A DNA stretch of 64,000 nt from Spongiibacter sp. IMCC21906 (GCF_001010805.1 NZ_CP011477.1:1193001-1257000), one strand, 5' to 3'. Shown: positions 35,189 to 45,112, counted from the stretch's first letter. Translations and numbers: made by a program. The notes: generated from the letters alone by a model not told the origin.

Positions 35189-36896
35189 CTTCAGTCACCA
35201 ATGCATCCTTCTGTCCGCCCTGAGGCAACGCGTTATGCGCGTTCATGCCGTCATTGATATTGAAAACGGCGTCGCGGTTTTCAGTGTATTTTATGGCAGC
35301 TTCTACGCCGGCAAGGGCGTCATCGAGAACATATTGGATTTCACCAGTTGATGATCCTTGCGTGGCTAGATCATGAAACTCAACGATGACTTCTTTGGCT
35401 CGCTGGTGGCCTTCTGCGTTGTCATTCGGTTTGAACTCAGGACAGCTGTAGCAGGCAATCGCTGGTTCCAAGTGGCACGGAGAGCCTTTATAGCAACCGC
35501 CCACCGTTGTGAAGGTCTTGCGCTCCGTTATTTCCTTTGTATACATATTTGAGGACTCCACATCCTTCGACATGAAGCGAGCCACGAAGTCTTTTTGCTC
35601 TACGCGCGCTGATGTCGCACTTTGAATAACCTCCCAGAGATGTTCAGTGTTTTTGAAGTAGTGTTTGACTGTTTCAGGCCCGCTGTGATCAAGCCGTTCA
35701 GCTACCTCTTCTGCTGACATTCCCTGTGTTACGGAAGCCGTGCCCAGCGTGTAACGAAAGCGATATACGGTAAGATTGAACCGGCTTTTGGTTTGTGGCG
35801 ACTTGGGCAAAAACTCCTCGACTTCTTTTACTCTTCGCAGAATGGCGTGTTGGCCTATGTGAAAGCTAAAATGTTTCTTTGCTTTGGGGTAAAGGTGAGT
35901 GTTGGGGTTGAGTGCGCTTTTTTGGGCGATGGACGATACACCGTCGCCCTCTTTAAGACCACCAAAGCGCCGTTGTATCAGAGGCATGTCATCCAATCCG
36001 AAGTATGCTTTCGTCCATTGGTTAGTTTCGATCATCCGCTCAATCAGGTGGCCCAATCTCTCTGAGAGCATTCGCCTTTTGAATTGCCCTCTCCTTGTTT
36101 TTTGCTTCTGCTTCACACGTGGTACGTTGAGCCAATACACACCGTTCTGTGGGTTATAATGGAAGTCAGACTCTTTGAGGAGTGCAATTTGTATTGGTCG
36201 CAATCCCCATTCAACACATAGCTGAGTTACTACTCGTGAGTCCAATGGAATAGGTGACCGGTCGTTGTCAAGAGCTTCCCTTATGAGGCCCATTTCTTCG
36301 CGTGTAAACGGGCCCGAAATGTTGTCCATCAAATAGAGACGCATATAAGAATTTGATTGTATTCCTACCTTGCTGCCCAGTATTTCTTCTGCTTCGTCGG
36401 GAGAAAGACCTGGATATTCATGCGCGATAAGGTAGGTTGTGAGCTGTTTAGCGACCACAACTGTAGTTGATAGATCATGGCCGCCATTCGAATCAAGGGC
36501 TAGGCGCGTCAAATGCCCCTTTATTGCATTTGATATAGAATCTTCATTGCTGCGGCATGCATTAACGAGGGAAAGTAGCGCAGGTATGTAATTTCGCAGT
36601 GTTAATGGGAGATAGACCTTGAAAGCCCGTTGAGCGATCGTATCAACGATGCCCTCGAAATCATTTTCGTCTCCATTAAGTGTGTTTAGGCCATGGATGT
36701 GCTCGGACAACCCGTTGTCATCGACTATCGCTATCCGGTCCAGCCAGCGTCCATATTCGTCGCGGACTTCAACGTGATATCCGAGCCTATTGGTGATGTA
36801 TCGCTGATCCGCTGGAAAGACAGCACGAAGCGATCGGTTGTCGAGAAACTCGATCTCTGCCGAAGGCTCTAGCTGGAGAGCTGGGTTCTTATTCAT
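35181..36896 (-). CDS. ginB: Tyrosine recombinase, GinB-like
   Basis: A 571-aa tyrosine recombinase. The first Arg is in CVEWGLRPIQIALLKES, the second box is YRFRYTLGT (with Tyr in place of the usual His), and RLDHSGPETVKHYFK carries a His and the Tyr nucleophile. A Cys-rich C-terminal segment (CYKGSPCHLEPAIACYSCPE, about 485-505) may bind zinc. It overlaps ginA and ginC by 8 nt each, so the three recombinases are made together, as in GInt operons. Confidence 0.85.
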   Translation of the reverse strand: MNKNPALQLEPSAEIEFLDNRSLRAVFPADQRYITNRLGYHVEVRDEYGRWLDRIAIVDDNGLSEHIHGLNTLNGDENDFEGIVDTIAQRAFKVYLPLTLRNYIPALLSLVNACRSNEDSISNAIKGHLTRLALDSNGGHDLSTTVVVAKQLTTYLIAHEYPGLSPDEAEEILGSKVGIQSNSYMRLYLMDNISGPFTREEMGLIREALDNDRSPIPLDSRVVTQLCVEWGLRPIQIALLKESDFHYNPQNGVYWLNVPRVKQKQKTRRGQFKRRMLSERLGHLIERMIETNQWTKAYFGLDDMPLIQRRFGGLKEGDGVSSIAQKSALNPNTHLYPKAKKHFSFHIGQHAILRRVKEVEEFLPKSPQTKSRFNLTVYRFRYTLGTASVTQGMSAEEVAERLDHSGPETVKHYFKNTEHLWEVIQSATSARVEQKDFVARFMSKDVESSNMYTKEITERKTFTTVGGCYKGSPCHLEPAIACYSCPEFKPNDNAEGHQRAKEVIVEFHDLATQGSSTGEIQYVLDDALAGVEAAIKYTENRDAVFNINDGMNAHNALPQGGQKDALVTEDD

Positions 36897-38112
36897 CGCT
36901 ATATTCCCTTAGTGATTGGGTCTGTGCTGACAGTGTCATCTGCCAGACCTTTCGCTCGATAGAGCCGGCTGGATAATGACTTGTCATTTGGCTTCCATGG
37001 GCCCAGCCTCCGGCATACTCCTGAATGCTTTTTTTCACAGACTCCCGCATCAGTGGCGACATATGCTGCTGTTCCGCATGTTGTGAATCAATCGCATCGT
37101 GAAGAAGGTCATGGAATGTGTTTCGGAGCCGATGTGGACTCAATACCCCTGTGAATGCTGGGTACTTGTCTATGATTTTGCTGGTCATGTGATTGACCGA
37201 GCGAAGACTCAATGGCTTCCCGCCTTTGGTGGAGAGGAATAGAAAGTCCGTTGATAAATGCCCCCGGAATTGTGGTCGCTCATGTACGATGTAATGCTTA
37301 AATATCTCCGCGATGTCGTTGGTAAGAGCCACCTTCCGTCCCTTTGTCTTAGGCGAAGGGTTTATCTTATGGCCAGTCTTGCGCGGGGCTTTCATTGGGT
37401 CCTTGACGACCTCGAAGTATTTTTCGCGACCTGATACTTGTACGTCCTGTAGCCTTAGTAGCACTGATTCGCCGCGCCTGTTTCCGCCTAATCCTAGGGT
37501 GAGAAACATCACGTAGTTACGCCACTTGGTCGCTTCGTATTTGAATGGGTTCAGCTCTGAATAAGGATTGATGATTTCCCAAAAGAGCACTCGCAGCTCA
37601 GGCTGTAGCCCAATTCGCGTCTTCTGGGTCGCGTTCCAGGGTGTCTTTTCGAGAAGTTGAAAGGACTTCTCCATCACGAGGCGCTTATTTTTAGCATGCT
37701 CTAATTTTTGGGCGTTATTCGACGCTCGGCTTTGATAAGTGTCCCACCAAAAGTAGATGAAAGCTTTTGCGGTGACAATCTTCGCGCGGTAGGTCTGTTC
37801 AGCAACAAGTTCTCCGGTAGCACGGTTTGCCATTAAGAATGCTGATAACGCTTCGAGTTGTCCGATTTGGAAGTTGGTTAACGATGACATCATGTGAGGG
37901 AAGTTGATCCCTTCGCATTCACAGAAGCGATAGAAGTCGATGATTGCAGTTGCTCGAAGCCGAATGGTTCCTATTGTTTGATTCCTATTCAGCAGGCCCA
38001 GCAAGTAGGGAGCACTAATTAAGTCGACTTCGCCATTGATTAAGATCAGTGGGATGTCGTGCCCTCCGAGGCTTGTGAATGGCGTTTCTGCAATTTGATA
38101 CCTAGCTTTCAT
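36889..38112 (-). CDS. ginA: Tyrosine recombinase, GinA-like
   Basis: A 407-aa tyrosine recombinase with a complete active site: Arg in LGLGGNRRGESVLLRL, HRLRNTF (H-x-x-R), the second His in GWAHGSQMTSHYP and the Tyr nucleophile two residues later. The N-terminal ~150 residues are a SAM-like core-binding domain. First gene of the operon, facing away from nrdB; its upstream region (38113-38205) is AT-rich and contains the candidate end repeat. Confidence 0.88.
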   Translation of the reverse strand: MKARYQIAETPFTSLGGHDIPLILINGEVDLISAPYLLGLLNRNQTIGTIRLRATAIIDFYRFCECEGINFPHMMSSLTNFQIGQLEALSAFLMANRATGELVAEQTYRAKIVTAKAFIYFWWDTYQSRASNNAQKLEHAKNKRLVMEKSFQLLEKTPWNATQKTRIGLQPELRVLFWEIINPYSELNPFKYEATKWRNYVMFLTLGLGGNRRGESVLLRLQDVQVSGREKYFEVVKDPMKAPRKTGHKINPSPKTKGRKVALTNDIAEIFKHYIVHERPQFRGHLSTDFLFLSTKGGKPLSLRSVNHMTSKIIDKYPAFTGVLSPHRLRNTFHDLLHDAIDSQHAEQQHMSPLMRESVKKSIQEYAGGWAHGSQMTSHYPAGSIERKVWQMTLSAQTQSLREYSDE

Positions 38113-38173
38113 AGCGCAACATAAAAAAGATCGTCATGTAATATGAATGGTTTAAGTTAGAGGTATATGCGAC

Positions 38174-38187
38174 AAAATGCAACAAAT
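38174..38187 (+). repeat. Candidate island end repeat (right)
   Basis: aaaatgcaacaaat, 62 bp upstream of ginA and just outside the nrdB terminator; identical to 6317-6330. A related word, tgcaacaaaattcc, sits at about 38312. Confidence 0.4.
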
Positions 38188-38204
38188 AGTAGATGTGTCA
38201 GGTA

Positions 38205-38257
38205 ATAAAAAACCCCGTAAAAAACGCAACACTGAAGTGCTACGCTCCTACGGGGTT
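38205..38257 (-). terminator. Rho-independent terminator of nrdB
   Basis: On the minus strand, aaccccgta pairs with tacggggtt (arms 38249-38257 and 38211-38219), with a 29-nt loop that holds a smaller stem, followed by a T-run. It lies about 95 bp after the nrdB stop and marks backbone sequence, so the island edge should be to its left. Confidence 0.8.
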
Positions 38258-38352
38258 ATATCGCCTAAAAAGCTTTGAATTATAGGGTTTGAAGAGATTT
38301 CTGATTAGTTTTGCAACAAAATTCCCTCTTTGTCACGAATGCAGCGCAGCCC

Positions 38353-39648
38353 TTACCAACTCAACGCCCCACCAGTCTGATACTCAATCACTCGCGTCTC
38401 AAAGAAGTTCTTCTCTTTACGCAAATCCATAATCTCGCTCATCCACGGGAAGGGGTTTTGCGCGCCGGGGAATTGCTCTTTCAGGCCGAGCTGATTGAGG
38501 CGGCGGTTGGCGATGAAGTGGAGGTATTCTTCCATCATTGCGGCGTTCATGCCGAGTACGCCTCTGGGCATGGAGTCTTTGGCGTATTCGATTTCTAGCT
38601 GGGTGCCTTCGACGATCATTTGGCTGACTTCGTCCTGGAATTTTTCGCTCCACAGGTGTGGGTTTTCCAGTTTGATCTGGTTGATCATGTCGATGCCGAA
38701 GTTGAGGTGCATGGACTCGTCCCGGAGGATGTACTGGAACTGTTCAGCCACGCCGGTCATTTTGTTGCGGCGGCCCATGGACAAAATTTGGGTGAAGCCG
38801 CAGTAGAAGAAGATGCCTTCGGTGACGCCGTAGAAACCGATCAGGTTACGGAGCAGTTCTTGGTCTGCTTCGGGTGTGCCGGTTTTGAAGTTGGGATCGC
38901 CCAATGCTTGGGTGTGCTTGAGGCTCCATGCGGCTTTTCTGGCGATGGAGGGCAGCTCCCGGTACATGTTGAAGACTTCCGCTTCGTCCATGCCCAGTGA
39001 CTCTACACAGTATTGGTAGGCGTGGGTGTGGATGGCTTCTTCAAAGGCTTGGCGCAACAGGTATTGGCGGCACTCGGGGTTGGTGATGTGGCGGTAGACG
39101 GCCAGCACCAGGTTGTTGGCGACCAGTGAGTCGGCTGTTGAGAAGTAACCCAGTGAGCGCATAACAATGCGGCGCTCGTCGTCGCTCAGGCCTTCTGGGT
39201 TTTTCCAGCAGGCGATGTCGGCGGTCATGTTGACTTCTTGGGGCATCCAGTGATTGGCGCAACCGTCGAGGTATTTCTGCCAAGCCCAGTCGTATTTAAA
39301 CGGCACCAGCTGGTTGAGGTCGACGTGGCAGTTGATGATGCGTTTGTCTTCTACCCGCAGGCGGGCGGCACCCATTTCCAGTTCTTCTAAACCGGCGGCA
39401 ACGTCTAAATTGTCGACAGCGGCTTGGGCTTTTTCGACAATCGCGTTGTCACTGGCTTTTTCTGCCGGTGGATTCTGGCTGGCCACCGCAGGGCGGGGTG
39501 CCGTTTCTGCTTGTGGCGCTTCTGCCTGGGGCGCGCTGGCAGCTTTTTGTGCTACTGCTTGCTCTTGCGCTGCTTTGGCCGCGGCTTCCTGGCCCGGTTT
39601 GACGGGAGTAATGGGTTCTTCGTTATCAAAATCGTCCCAGCTCAGCAT
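38353..39648 (-). CDS. nrdB: Class Ia ribonucleotide reductase, beta subunit
   Basis: A 431-aa R2 protein that houses the di-iron centre and tyrosyl radical for dNTP synthesis. The iron-ligand helices are visible ([29 protein letters not shown] and the Glu of the [11 protein letters not shown] region). The first ~90 residues are an Ala/Gln/Pro-rich tail not part of the catalytic fold. The C-terminus [18 protein letters not shown] is the tail that docks on NrdA. It lies 100 bp after nrdA and is probably cotranscribed. Confidence 0.95.
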   Translation of the reverse strand: MLSWDDFDNEEPITPVKPGQEAAAKAAQEQAVAQKAASAPQAEAPQAETAPRPAVASQNPPAEKASDNAIVEKAQAAVDNLDVAAGLEELEMGAARLRVEDKRIINCHVDLNQLVPFKYDWAWQKYLDGCANHWMPQEVNMTADIACWKNPEGLSDDERRIVMRSLGYFSTADSLVANNLVLAVYRHITNPECRQYLLRQAFEEAIHTHAYQYCVESLGMDEAEVFNMYRELPSIARKAAWSLKHTQALGDPNFKTGTPEADQELLRNLIGFYGVTEGIFFYCGFTQILSMGRRNKMTGVAEQFQYILRDESMHLNFGIDMINQIKLENPHLWSEKFQDEVSQMIVEGTQLEIEYAKDSMPRGVLGMNAAMMEEYLHFIANRRLNQLGLKEQFPGAQNPFPWMSEIMDLRKEKNFFETRVIEYQTGGALSW

Positions 39649-39748
39649 TGTTGACTCACCTCGGTATTCATCTATTTGCGGTTTGCGTCGAATTTTTTAT
39701 TTGTGCGTATGTGCGTATGCGAGGGCGGCTAGCGCCCTCGCTTAGCCG

Positions 39749-42613
39749 TTACTGGCAGGCTTCGCAATCTGGGTCGTCCAGAGAGCAGGCTGCCGGTACG
39801 GGGGCGGCTTCGGCGACGGCGGCCGCTTGCGAAGACACCTTGTTCATGGAGCTTTGGTCTACCGTCGATTTTTCGGTAGAGCTGGCGGCCAGGGCACGGA
39901 GGTAATACGTGGTTTTGAGGCCACGAAACCATGCCATGCGGTAGGTCAGGTCCAGCTTTTTGCCTGAAGCGCCAGCAATGTAAAGGTTCAGGGACTGGGC
40001 CTGGTCAATCCATTTTTGGCGGCGGCTGGCGGCATCGACCAACCAGCGAGGTTCCACTTCAAAGGCGGTGGCGTACAGGGCTTTTAGATCGTCGGGTACC
40101 CGGTCAATTTTCTGCACTGAGCCTTCGTAGTATTTCAGGTCGTTTACCATAACCGAGTCCCACAGGCCGCGGTCTTTCAGGTCGCGAACCAGATAGGGAT
40201 TCACGACGGTGAACTCGCCTGACAGGTTCGACTTGACGTACAGGTTTTGATACGTCGGCTCAATGGATTGCGACACGCCGGTAATGTTAGCGATGGTGGC
40301 GGTGGGGGCAATGGCCATGACGTTGGAGTTGCGCATGCCTTGGGTTTTGACCGTTTCGCGCAGGCTGTCCCAGTCTAAGGTCTGGCTCTCGTCCATTTCG
40401 ATGTAGTCGCTGCCACGGGCTTCTTTGAGCAGTTTAATAGAATCGATAGGCAGAGTGCCTTGGCTCCACAAAGAGCCTTCGTAGCTTTGATAGCTGCCGC
40501 GTTCTGCCGCCAGGTCGCTGGAGGCTTTTATCGCGTAGTAGCTGATTGCTTCCATAGACGTGTCGGCAAAGGCGACGGCCTCGTCAGAAGAGTAAGCGAT
40601 ATGCTGCTTGTATAGCGCATCTTGAAAGCCCATTAAGCCCAGCCCGACAGGGCGGTGCTTAAAGTTGGAGTTTTGCGCTTGGGGCACACTGTAGTAGTTG
40701 ATGTCGATAACGTTATCGAGCATCCGCACTGCCGTTTTAATGGTGCGCTCCAGCTTGGCCATATTTAATTGGCCATCGATAATATGCTGGGCCAGGTTGA
40801 CCGAACCCAGGTTACAGACTGCGATCTCATCCTTGTTGGTGTTCAAGGTGATCTCGGTGCACAGGTTTGAGCTGTGAACCACGCCGGTGTGCTGCTGCGG
40901 GCTGCGCAGGTTGCAGGGATCTTTAAAGGTGATCCAGGGGTGGCCGGTTTCAAACAGCATGGACAGTACTTTGCGCCACATGTCAGCCGCTTTAACGCGC
41001 TTGTAGAGTTTGATCTCACCTTTGCGGGTCATTTCTTCGTAGTGCTCAAAGCGCTCTTCAAAGGCTTTGCCGTAAAGATCGTGCAGGTCGGGGACATCGT
41101 TGGGTGAGAACAGTGTCCATTCGCCGTCTTGGAAAACCCGCTTCATAAACAAGTCGGGAATCCAGTTGGCGGTGTTCATGTCGTGGGTGCGGCGGCGATC
41201 ATCACCGGTGTTTTTACGCAGCTCGAGAAATTCCTCGATGTCCATGTGCCAGGTTTCTAAGTAGGCACATACCGCGCCCTTACGCTTGCCACCCTGGTTA
41301 ACTGCTACGGCGGTGTCGTTAACCACTTTTAAGAAGGGCACAACGCCTTGTGATTTGCCGTTGGTGCCTTTGATGTAAGCGCCCAGGCCGCGAACTGGCG
41401 TCCAGTCATTACCCAGGCCGCCCGCAAATTTAGACAGCATGGCGTTGTCTTGAATGGCGCCGTAAATACCGTGTAGGTCGTCGGGCACCGTGGTCAGATA
41501 GCAGCTGGACAGCTGTGGACGCAGAGTGCCGGCGTTGAACAGGGTGGGGGTGGAGCTCATGTAATCGAAGGAACTGAGCAGGTTGTAGAATTCGATAGCC
41601 CGCTCGGTTTTGTTTTCTTCGCGCATGGCCAAGCCCATAGCAACCCGCATAAAGAAGATTTGGGGCAGCTCAATGCGCACTTCATTGCTGTGGATGAAGT
41701 AGCGGTCATACAAGGTTTGTAGACCGAGGTAGTGGAACAGGTGGTCGCGCTCAGGTTTGATGGCGGCACCCAGCTCGGCCAAGTTGTAGTCCCGCAGTTC
41801 TGGTGAGATCAGTTCCAGCTCAATGCCTTTTTCAATATAGATAGGCAGCGCTTTGGGGTAGTACACGGTCATGTCGTGCTGGGTGGCACTGTCGGCCACA
41901 CCCATAAAGTTCAGGGCTTCGGCGCGGAGTTTGTCTAACAGTAGGCGAGCGGTGACCAAGCTGTAGTTGTGCTCTTTTTCTACCATGGCGCGGGCGGTAA
42001 TCACCAGGGAGGTGTTCACTTCGCTTTCTGCTACGCCGTTGTAGAGGTTTTTCAATGCTTCGTTTAATACCGCTTCGGCAGAGACGTCTTTCAGGCCGTC
42101 ACAGGCTTCGGCCACGATAAATTCTAAGCGGCCCAAGTCCAGTGGCGACTCGCTGCCGTCTGGGCGTTTTACATTAATGCTGGGGTGGGTTTTTTCGGCT
42201 TCGGGGGCGGCCTGGGCGCGTTCGTCGGCGCGGGCGGCTCGATACAGAACATAGCCACGGGCAATTTTGTGCTCGCCGCTGCGCATTAATGCCAGCTCGA
42301 CTTGGTCTTGAATCTCTTCAATATGAATCGTGCCGCCGGAGGGCATGCGACGCTTGAAGGTGGCGCTGACTTGATCGGTGAGCTTGGCCACGGTTTCGTG
42401 GATGCGGGTAGAGGCCGCTGCATTGCCGCCTTCCACTGCCAAGAACGCCTTGGTGATGGCGACACTGATTTTGTCATCGGTGTAAGACACTACTGAGCCG
42501 TTGCGCTTGATGACCCGAAGTTGACCGGGGGCGGTCGCGGTCAGCTGCTCTTCGTTTTGGGATTGTGGTGGTGTGGTGGTAGTGGTGGTGCCAGTGTCTT
42601 GGTAGGTTTGCAT
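39749..42613 (-). CDS. nrdA: Class Ia ribonucleotide reductase, alpha subunit
   Basis: A 954-aa R1 protein. An ATP-cone allosteric domain opens it (LRVIKRNGSVVSYTDDKISV), followed by the barrel with LSSCYLTTVPDDLHGIYGAI and NLCTEITLNTNKDEIAVCNL carrying active-site cysteines, and the radical-transfer tyrosines near the C-terminus (TYYLRA). It ends CSLDDPDCEACQ, the redox-active tail pair. Reduces ribonucleoside diphosphates with NrdB. Two NrdR boxes lie about 170-210 bp upstream. Confidence 0.96.
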   Translation of the reverse strand: MQTYQDTGTTTTTTPPQSQNEEQLTATAPGQLRVIKRNGSVVSYTDDKISVAITKAFLAVEGGNAAASTRIHETVAKLTDQVSATFKRRMPSGGTIHIEEIQDQVELALMRSGEHKIARGYVLYRAARADERAQAAPEAEKTHPSINVKRPDGSESPLDLGRLEFIVAEACDGLKDVSAEAVLNEALKNLYNGVAESEVNTSLVITARAMVEKEHNYSLVTARLLLDKLRAEALNFMGVADSATQHDMTVYYPKALPIYIEKGIELELISPELRDYNLAELGAAIKPERDHLFHYLGLQTLYDRYFIHSNEVRIELPQIFFMRVAMGLAMREENKTERAIEFYNLLSSFDYMSSTPTLFNAGTLRPQLSSCYLTTVPDDLHGIYGAIQDNAMLSKFAGGLGNDWTPVRGLGAYIKGTNGKSQGVVPFLKVVNDTAVAVNQGGKRKGAVCAYLETWHMDIEEFLELRKNTGDDRRRTHDMNTANWIPDLFMKRVFQDGEWTLFSPNDVPDLHDLYGKAFEERFEHYEEMTRKGEIKLYKRVKAADMWRKVLSMLFETGHPWITFKDPCNLRSPQQHTGVVHSSNLCTEITLNTNKDEIAVCNLGSVNLAQHIIDGQLNMAKLERTIKTAVRMLDNVIDINYYSVPQAQNSNFKHRPVGLGLMGFQDALYKQHIAYSSDEAVAFADTSMEAISYYAIKASSDLAAERGSYQSYEGSLWSQGTLPIDSIKLLKEARGSDYIEMDESQTLDWDSLRETVKTQGMRNSNVMAIAPTATIANITGVSQSIEPTYQNLYVKSNLSGEFTVVNPYLVRDLKDRGLWDSVMVNDLKYYEGSVQKIDRVPDDLKALYATAFEVEPRWLVDAASRRQKWIDQAQSLNLYIAGASGKKLDLTYRMAWFRGLKTTYYLRALAASSTEKSTVDQSSMNKVSSQAAAVAEAAPVPAACSLDDPDCEACQ

Positions 42614-43003
42614 GATTTCTCCGGCTCTTGCTTATCCTGTGGGCGATGTTGTTATTTTCCCGGTCGTGTAATGCAACGGAACGGGTAAAAATACGGCGCT
42701 TGGTAAGCGCGCGCATCGATTATTTAGGCTGAACAACTGGTTTTGAGGCTGGCATTGACTAGTGTTGCCTCAAGGGTGTAGGCCCTATATATAGGGCTTG
42801 GCGACTACAGCTCACAAGATAGTGCGGTTTTGGGCTGGGTGCAAGCACTAGATGCTGTGTTTGCTTTGTGGATAAGTTGTGGGTAAGCCTGGGGGTAAGC
42901 GGTGGGTGATTTTGACGCCCCGTATGCTGGGGCTTTCCGCTTGATAAGAGGCGTTGCTTGCCGGGTTTTACGATCTAGATTGAATTTGCATAAAGCCAAA
43001 TTT
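42614..43003. other. 390-bp intergenic region upstream of nrdA
   Basis: Holds the NrdR boxes, the presumed nrdA promoter, and a small GC hairpin (gcccc ... ggggc, about 42933-42951) that could end the ABC-ATPase transcript, though it lacks a good U-tract. No gene seen. Confidence 0.6.
42782..42827 (-). promoter_or_regulatory. Paired NrdR boxes
   Basis: gccctatatatagggc (42782-42797) is a perfect palindrome with the NrdR core CTATATATAG. A second, weaker site CAAGATAGTG (42815-42824) matches the core at 8 of 10 positions, centred 30 bp away. Pairs about three helical turns apart are how NrdR binds upstream of ribonucleotide reductase genes. Confidence 0.75.
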
Positions 43004-44080
43004 TTATAAAACTTCTTGTTTGGGTGTGCTCAGTGGTGCTTCTTCTCGGGGAAAGGCAATAAGGTGTTCAAGCTGGGTGGTGACATTGAGGGCGTCGCCA
43101 AGTTGGTAGTCGTGATGGCTGGGAAGCAGGGCTTCTACTAATGAACCAGTGGGTAAACGCAGGGTGTAGAGTGTGGAGCTGCCAGAAAATAGCTTACGTT
43201 GTACCTCAGCCGAAATACCGCCGAGTGACGTTAACACGACATCGTCGGGACGCAGCAATACTTCTACCGGAGAGCCCGGTGGCCAGGGGTAGGCGCGGTT
43301 GCCAATCAGCAAGCCCAATTCGGTGTCGATTTGATTGCCTTCTTGGCCAATGCTGCCGGGAAGAAAGCTACCCTCACCAATAAAGCGGGCAACCACCGGG
43401 TTGACTGGCTCATGGTAGAGGTTGAAGGGGGTGTCCCACTGCTGCAGCTCGCCATCGTATAGCAGGCCTATTTGATCACTAAAAGCAAAGGCCTCCAGCT
43501 GATCGTGGGTGACCAAAATAGCGCTGATGCCCAGTTCTTTAAGAATGTCTCTAACTTCAAGGCTCAGGCGTTTTCGCAGATCGGCATCCAGGTTGGAAAA
43601 GGGCTCGTCCATCAGCAGCAGTTCTGGGCTGGGGGCCAATGCTCGGGCCAGTGCGACCCGTTGCTGCTGGCCGCCAGAAAGCTCGTGGGGGTAGCGATTT
43701 TCGACATTGCTTAAACGTACCAGCTCCAATAAGCGACTGACGGTGGCTTTTTGCTGGGCATTGCTCTGTTTACGTAGGCCAAAGCGGATATTGTCGTAAA
43801 CGTTTAAATGAGGAAAAAGGGCGTAGTCCTGAAAGACCATGCCGATGTTGCGCTGATCGGGACTGAGGCTCTGGCCCGCGCTGCTCAGGGTTTTTCCGCC
43901 CAGTTCTATGTTGCCGCTCGCGATGTTTTGAAAGCCGGCAATGGCGCGCAGAATGGTGGTTTTACCGCAGCCGCTAGGCCCTAACAGGCAGCAAATGTCG
44001 CCGTCATTAACATGAAAGCTGACATCTTCGACGACGGTTTCTGCGTCGTATTGGCATTGAATATTGTCGACGACTAACAA
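43004..44080 (-). CDS. ABC transporter ATP-binding protein, FbpC/PotA-like
   Basis: A 358-aa ABC ATPase: Walker A GPSGCGKTT, signature LSGGQQQRVALARAL, Walker B ELLLMDEPFSNLD and H-loop VTHDQ, followed by a TOBE-type C-terminal domain (about 245-345). Sequence style matches ferric-iron (FbpC) or related solute importers. No permease or binding protein is adjacent, so the substrate is unknown. I choose TTG 44080, which has GGAG 6 nt upstream; a longer frame to GTG 44164 would add 28 low-complexity residues encoded by a REP-like repeat. Confidence 0.82.
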   Translation of the reverse strand: MLVVDNIQCQYDAETVVEDVSFHVNDGDICCLLGPSGCGKTTILRAIAGFQNIASGNIELGGKTLSSAGQSLSPDQRNIGMVFQDYALFPHLNVYDNIRFGLRKQSNAQQKATVSRLLELVRLSNVENRYPHELSGGQQQRVALARALAPSPELLLMDEPFSNLDADLRKRLSLEVRDILKELGISAILVTHDQLEAFAFSDQIGLLYDGELQQWDTPFNLYHEPVNPVVARFIGEGSFLPGSIGQEGNQIDTELGLLIGNRAYPWPPGSPVEVLLRPDDVVLTSLGGISAEVQRKLFSGSSTLYTLRLPTGSLVEALLPSHHDYQLGDALNVTTQLEHLIAFPREEAPLSTPKQEVL

Positions 44081-44138
44081 GCGTGGCTCCAGTGGATGGT
44101 TGTATTGTGGGGCTTGCCTGTGGGCTTGGCTTGGGGTT

Positions 44139-44187
44139 GGTTCGCGGTGGGCACCCGTTCCCACAGGCTTGAGCTTGTCTGTGGGAG
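44139..44187. repeat. REP-like palindromic repeat between argF and the ABC ATPase gene
   Basis: Contains ggttcgcggtgggcacccg followed by ttcccacagg, very like the short palindromic REP elements of pseudomonads (TTCGCGGG...CCCGCTCCCACAGG). It is joined to an imperfect inverted repeat cccacag...ctgtggg. It may serve as a terminator or mRNA stabiliser for argF. Confidence 0.55.
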
Positions 44188-44194
44188 TTTGGGC

Positions 44195-45112
44195 TTAAGC
44201 CATCGCGGCTTGATTGAGTAAGAATTCGATCAAGGCTTTTTGGGCATGAAGGCGATTTTCAGCTTCGTCCCAAATAACGGTGTCGGGTGCATCCATTAAT
44301 TCTGCGCTGATTTCTTCGCCACGCTTGGCAGGTAGACAATGCATATAGAGGGCGCCGGGGTTGGCCAAGTCCATCAGCGTGCGATTCACTTGGTAGCCAG
44401 ATAGTTGGCGGCGGCGCTCGGCTTTTTCTTCTTCCTGGCCCATTGATGCCCACACGTCTGTCACCAGCAAGTCGGAGCCTCGGGCGGCATCGACTGGGTC
44501 GCGGACGACTTCGACTCGGTCGCCAGCTTCCTCTAGCAGGTCTTGGCGGGGGTCAAAGCCCTCCGGGCAGGCGACTTTTAAATTGAAATCAAACTGAATG
44601 GCGGCCTTGATGTAAGACTGGCACATGTTGTTGCCGTCACCAATCCAGGCGACTTGCTTGCCCTGGATACTGCCGCGATGCTCGACAAAGGTTTGAATGT
44701 CGGCCAACAGTTGGCAGGGGTGGTAGTCATCCGTCAGTGCGTTGATGACCGGCACGCGTGAGTATTCGGCAAAGCGCTCGATAATGCTGTGCTCAAAGGT
44801 GCGAATCATCACAATATCGCAGACCGAGGAGATGACGCGGGCGCTGTCTTCGATAGGTTCACCACGGCCCAGCTGGGTATCTCGGGGAGACAGGAAGATT
44901 GCGTGACCACCCAATTGCGCCATGCCAGCTTCGAAGGAGATACGCGTGCGGGTAGAGGCTTTTTCAAAGATCATGCCCATCACGTAGTTAGGAAAGCTGG
45001 CGCGGCTACGGCGGGCCTTTTGCTCGGCTTTTAGCTCGATAGCGCGCTGGATCACGTGATCCAGTTCAGCCGGACTCAGGTCCGAAAGGGTTAAAAAATG
45101 TCGTAGTGCCAT
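44195..45112 (-). CDS. argF: Ornithine carbamoyltransferase
   Basis: A 305-aa enzyme converting ornithine and carbamoyl phosphate to citrulline in arginine synthesis. The carbamoyl-phosphate loop STRTRISFE, the [11 protein letters not shown] block and the ornithine/catalytic motif [12 protein letters not shown] are all present. It follows argD on the same strand (84 bp apart), likely one transcription unit or a linked regulon. Confidence 0.96.
   Translation of the reverse strand: MALRHFLTLSDLSPAELDHVIQRAIELKAEQKARRSRASFPNYVMGMIFEKASTRTRISFEAGMAQLGGHAIFLSPRDTQLGRGEPIEDSARVISSVCDIVMIRTFEHSIIERFAEYSRVPVINALTDDYHPCQLLADIQTFVEHRGSIQGKQVAWIGDGNNMCQSYIKAAIQFDFNLKVACPEGFDPRQDLLEEAGDRVEVVRDPVDAARGSDLLVTDVWASMGQEEEKAERRRQLSGYQVNRTLMDLANPGALYMHCLPAKRGEEISAELMDAPDTVIWDEAENRLHAQKALIEFLLNQAAMA

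Noticed and set aside
38113-38352. tRNA-type attachment site for the island
   Set aside because: No tRNA or tmRNA sequence is present; the island lies between a protein gene's terminator and the gin operon.
44081-44164. 28-codon N-terminal extension of the ABC ATPase
   Set aside because: Encoded by a REP-like repeat, low-complexity, and the TTG at 44080 has the better ribosome site.
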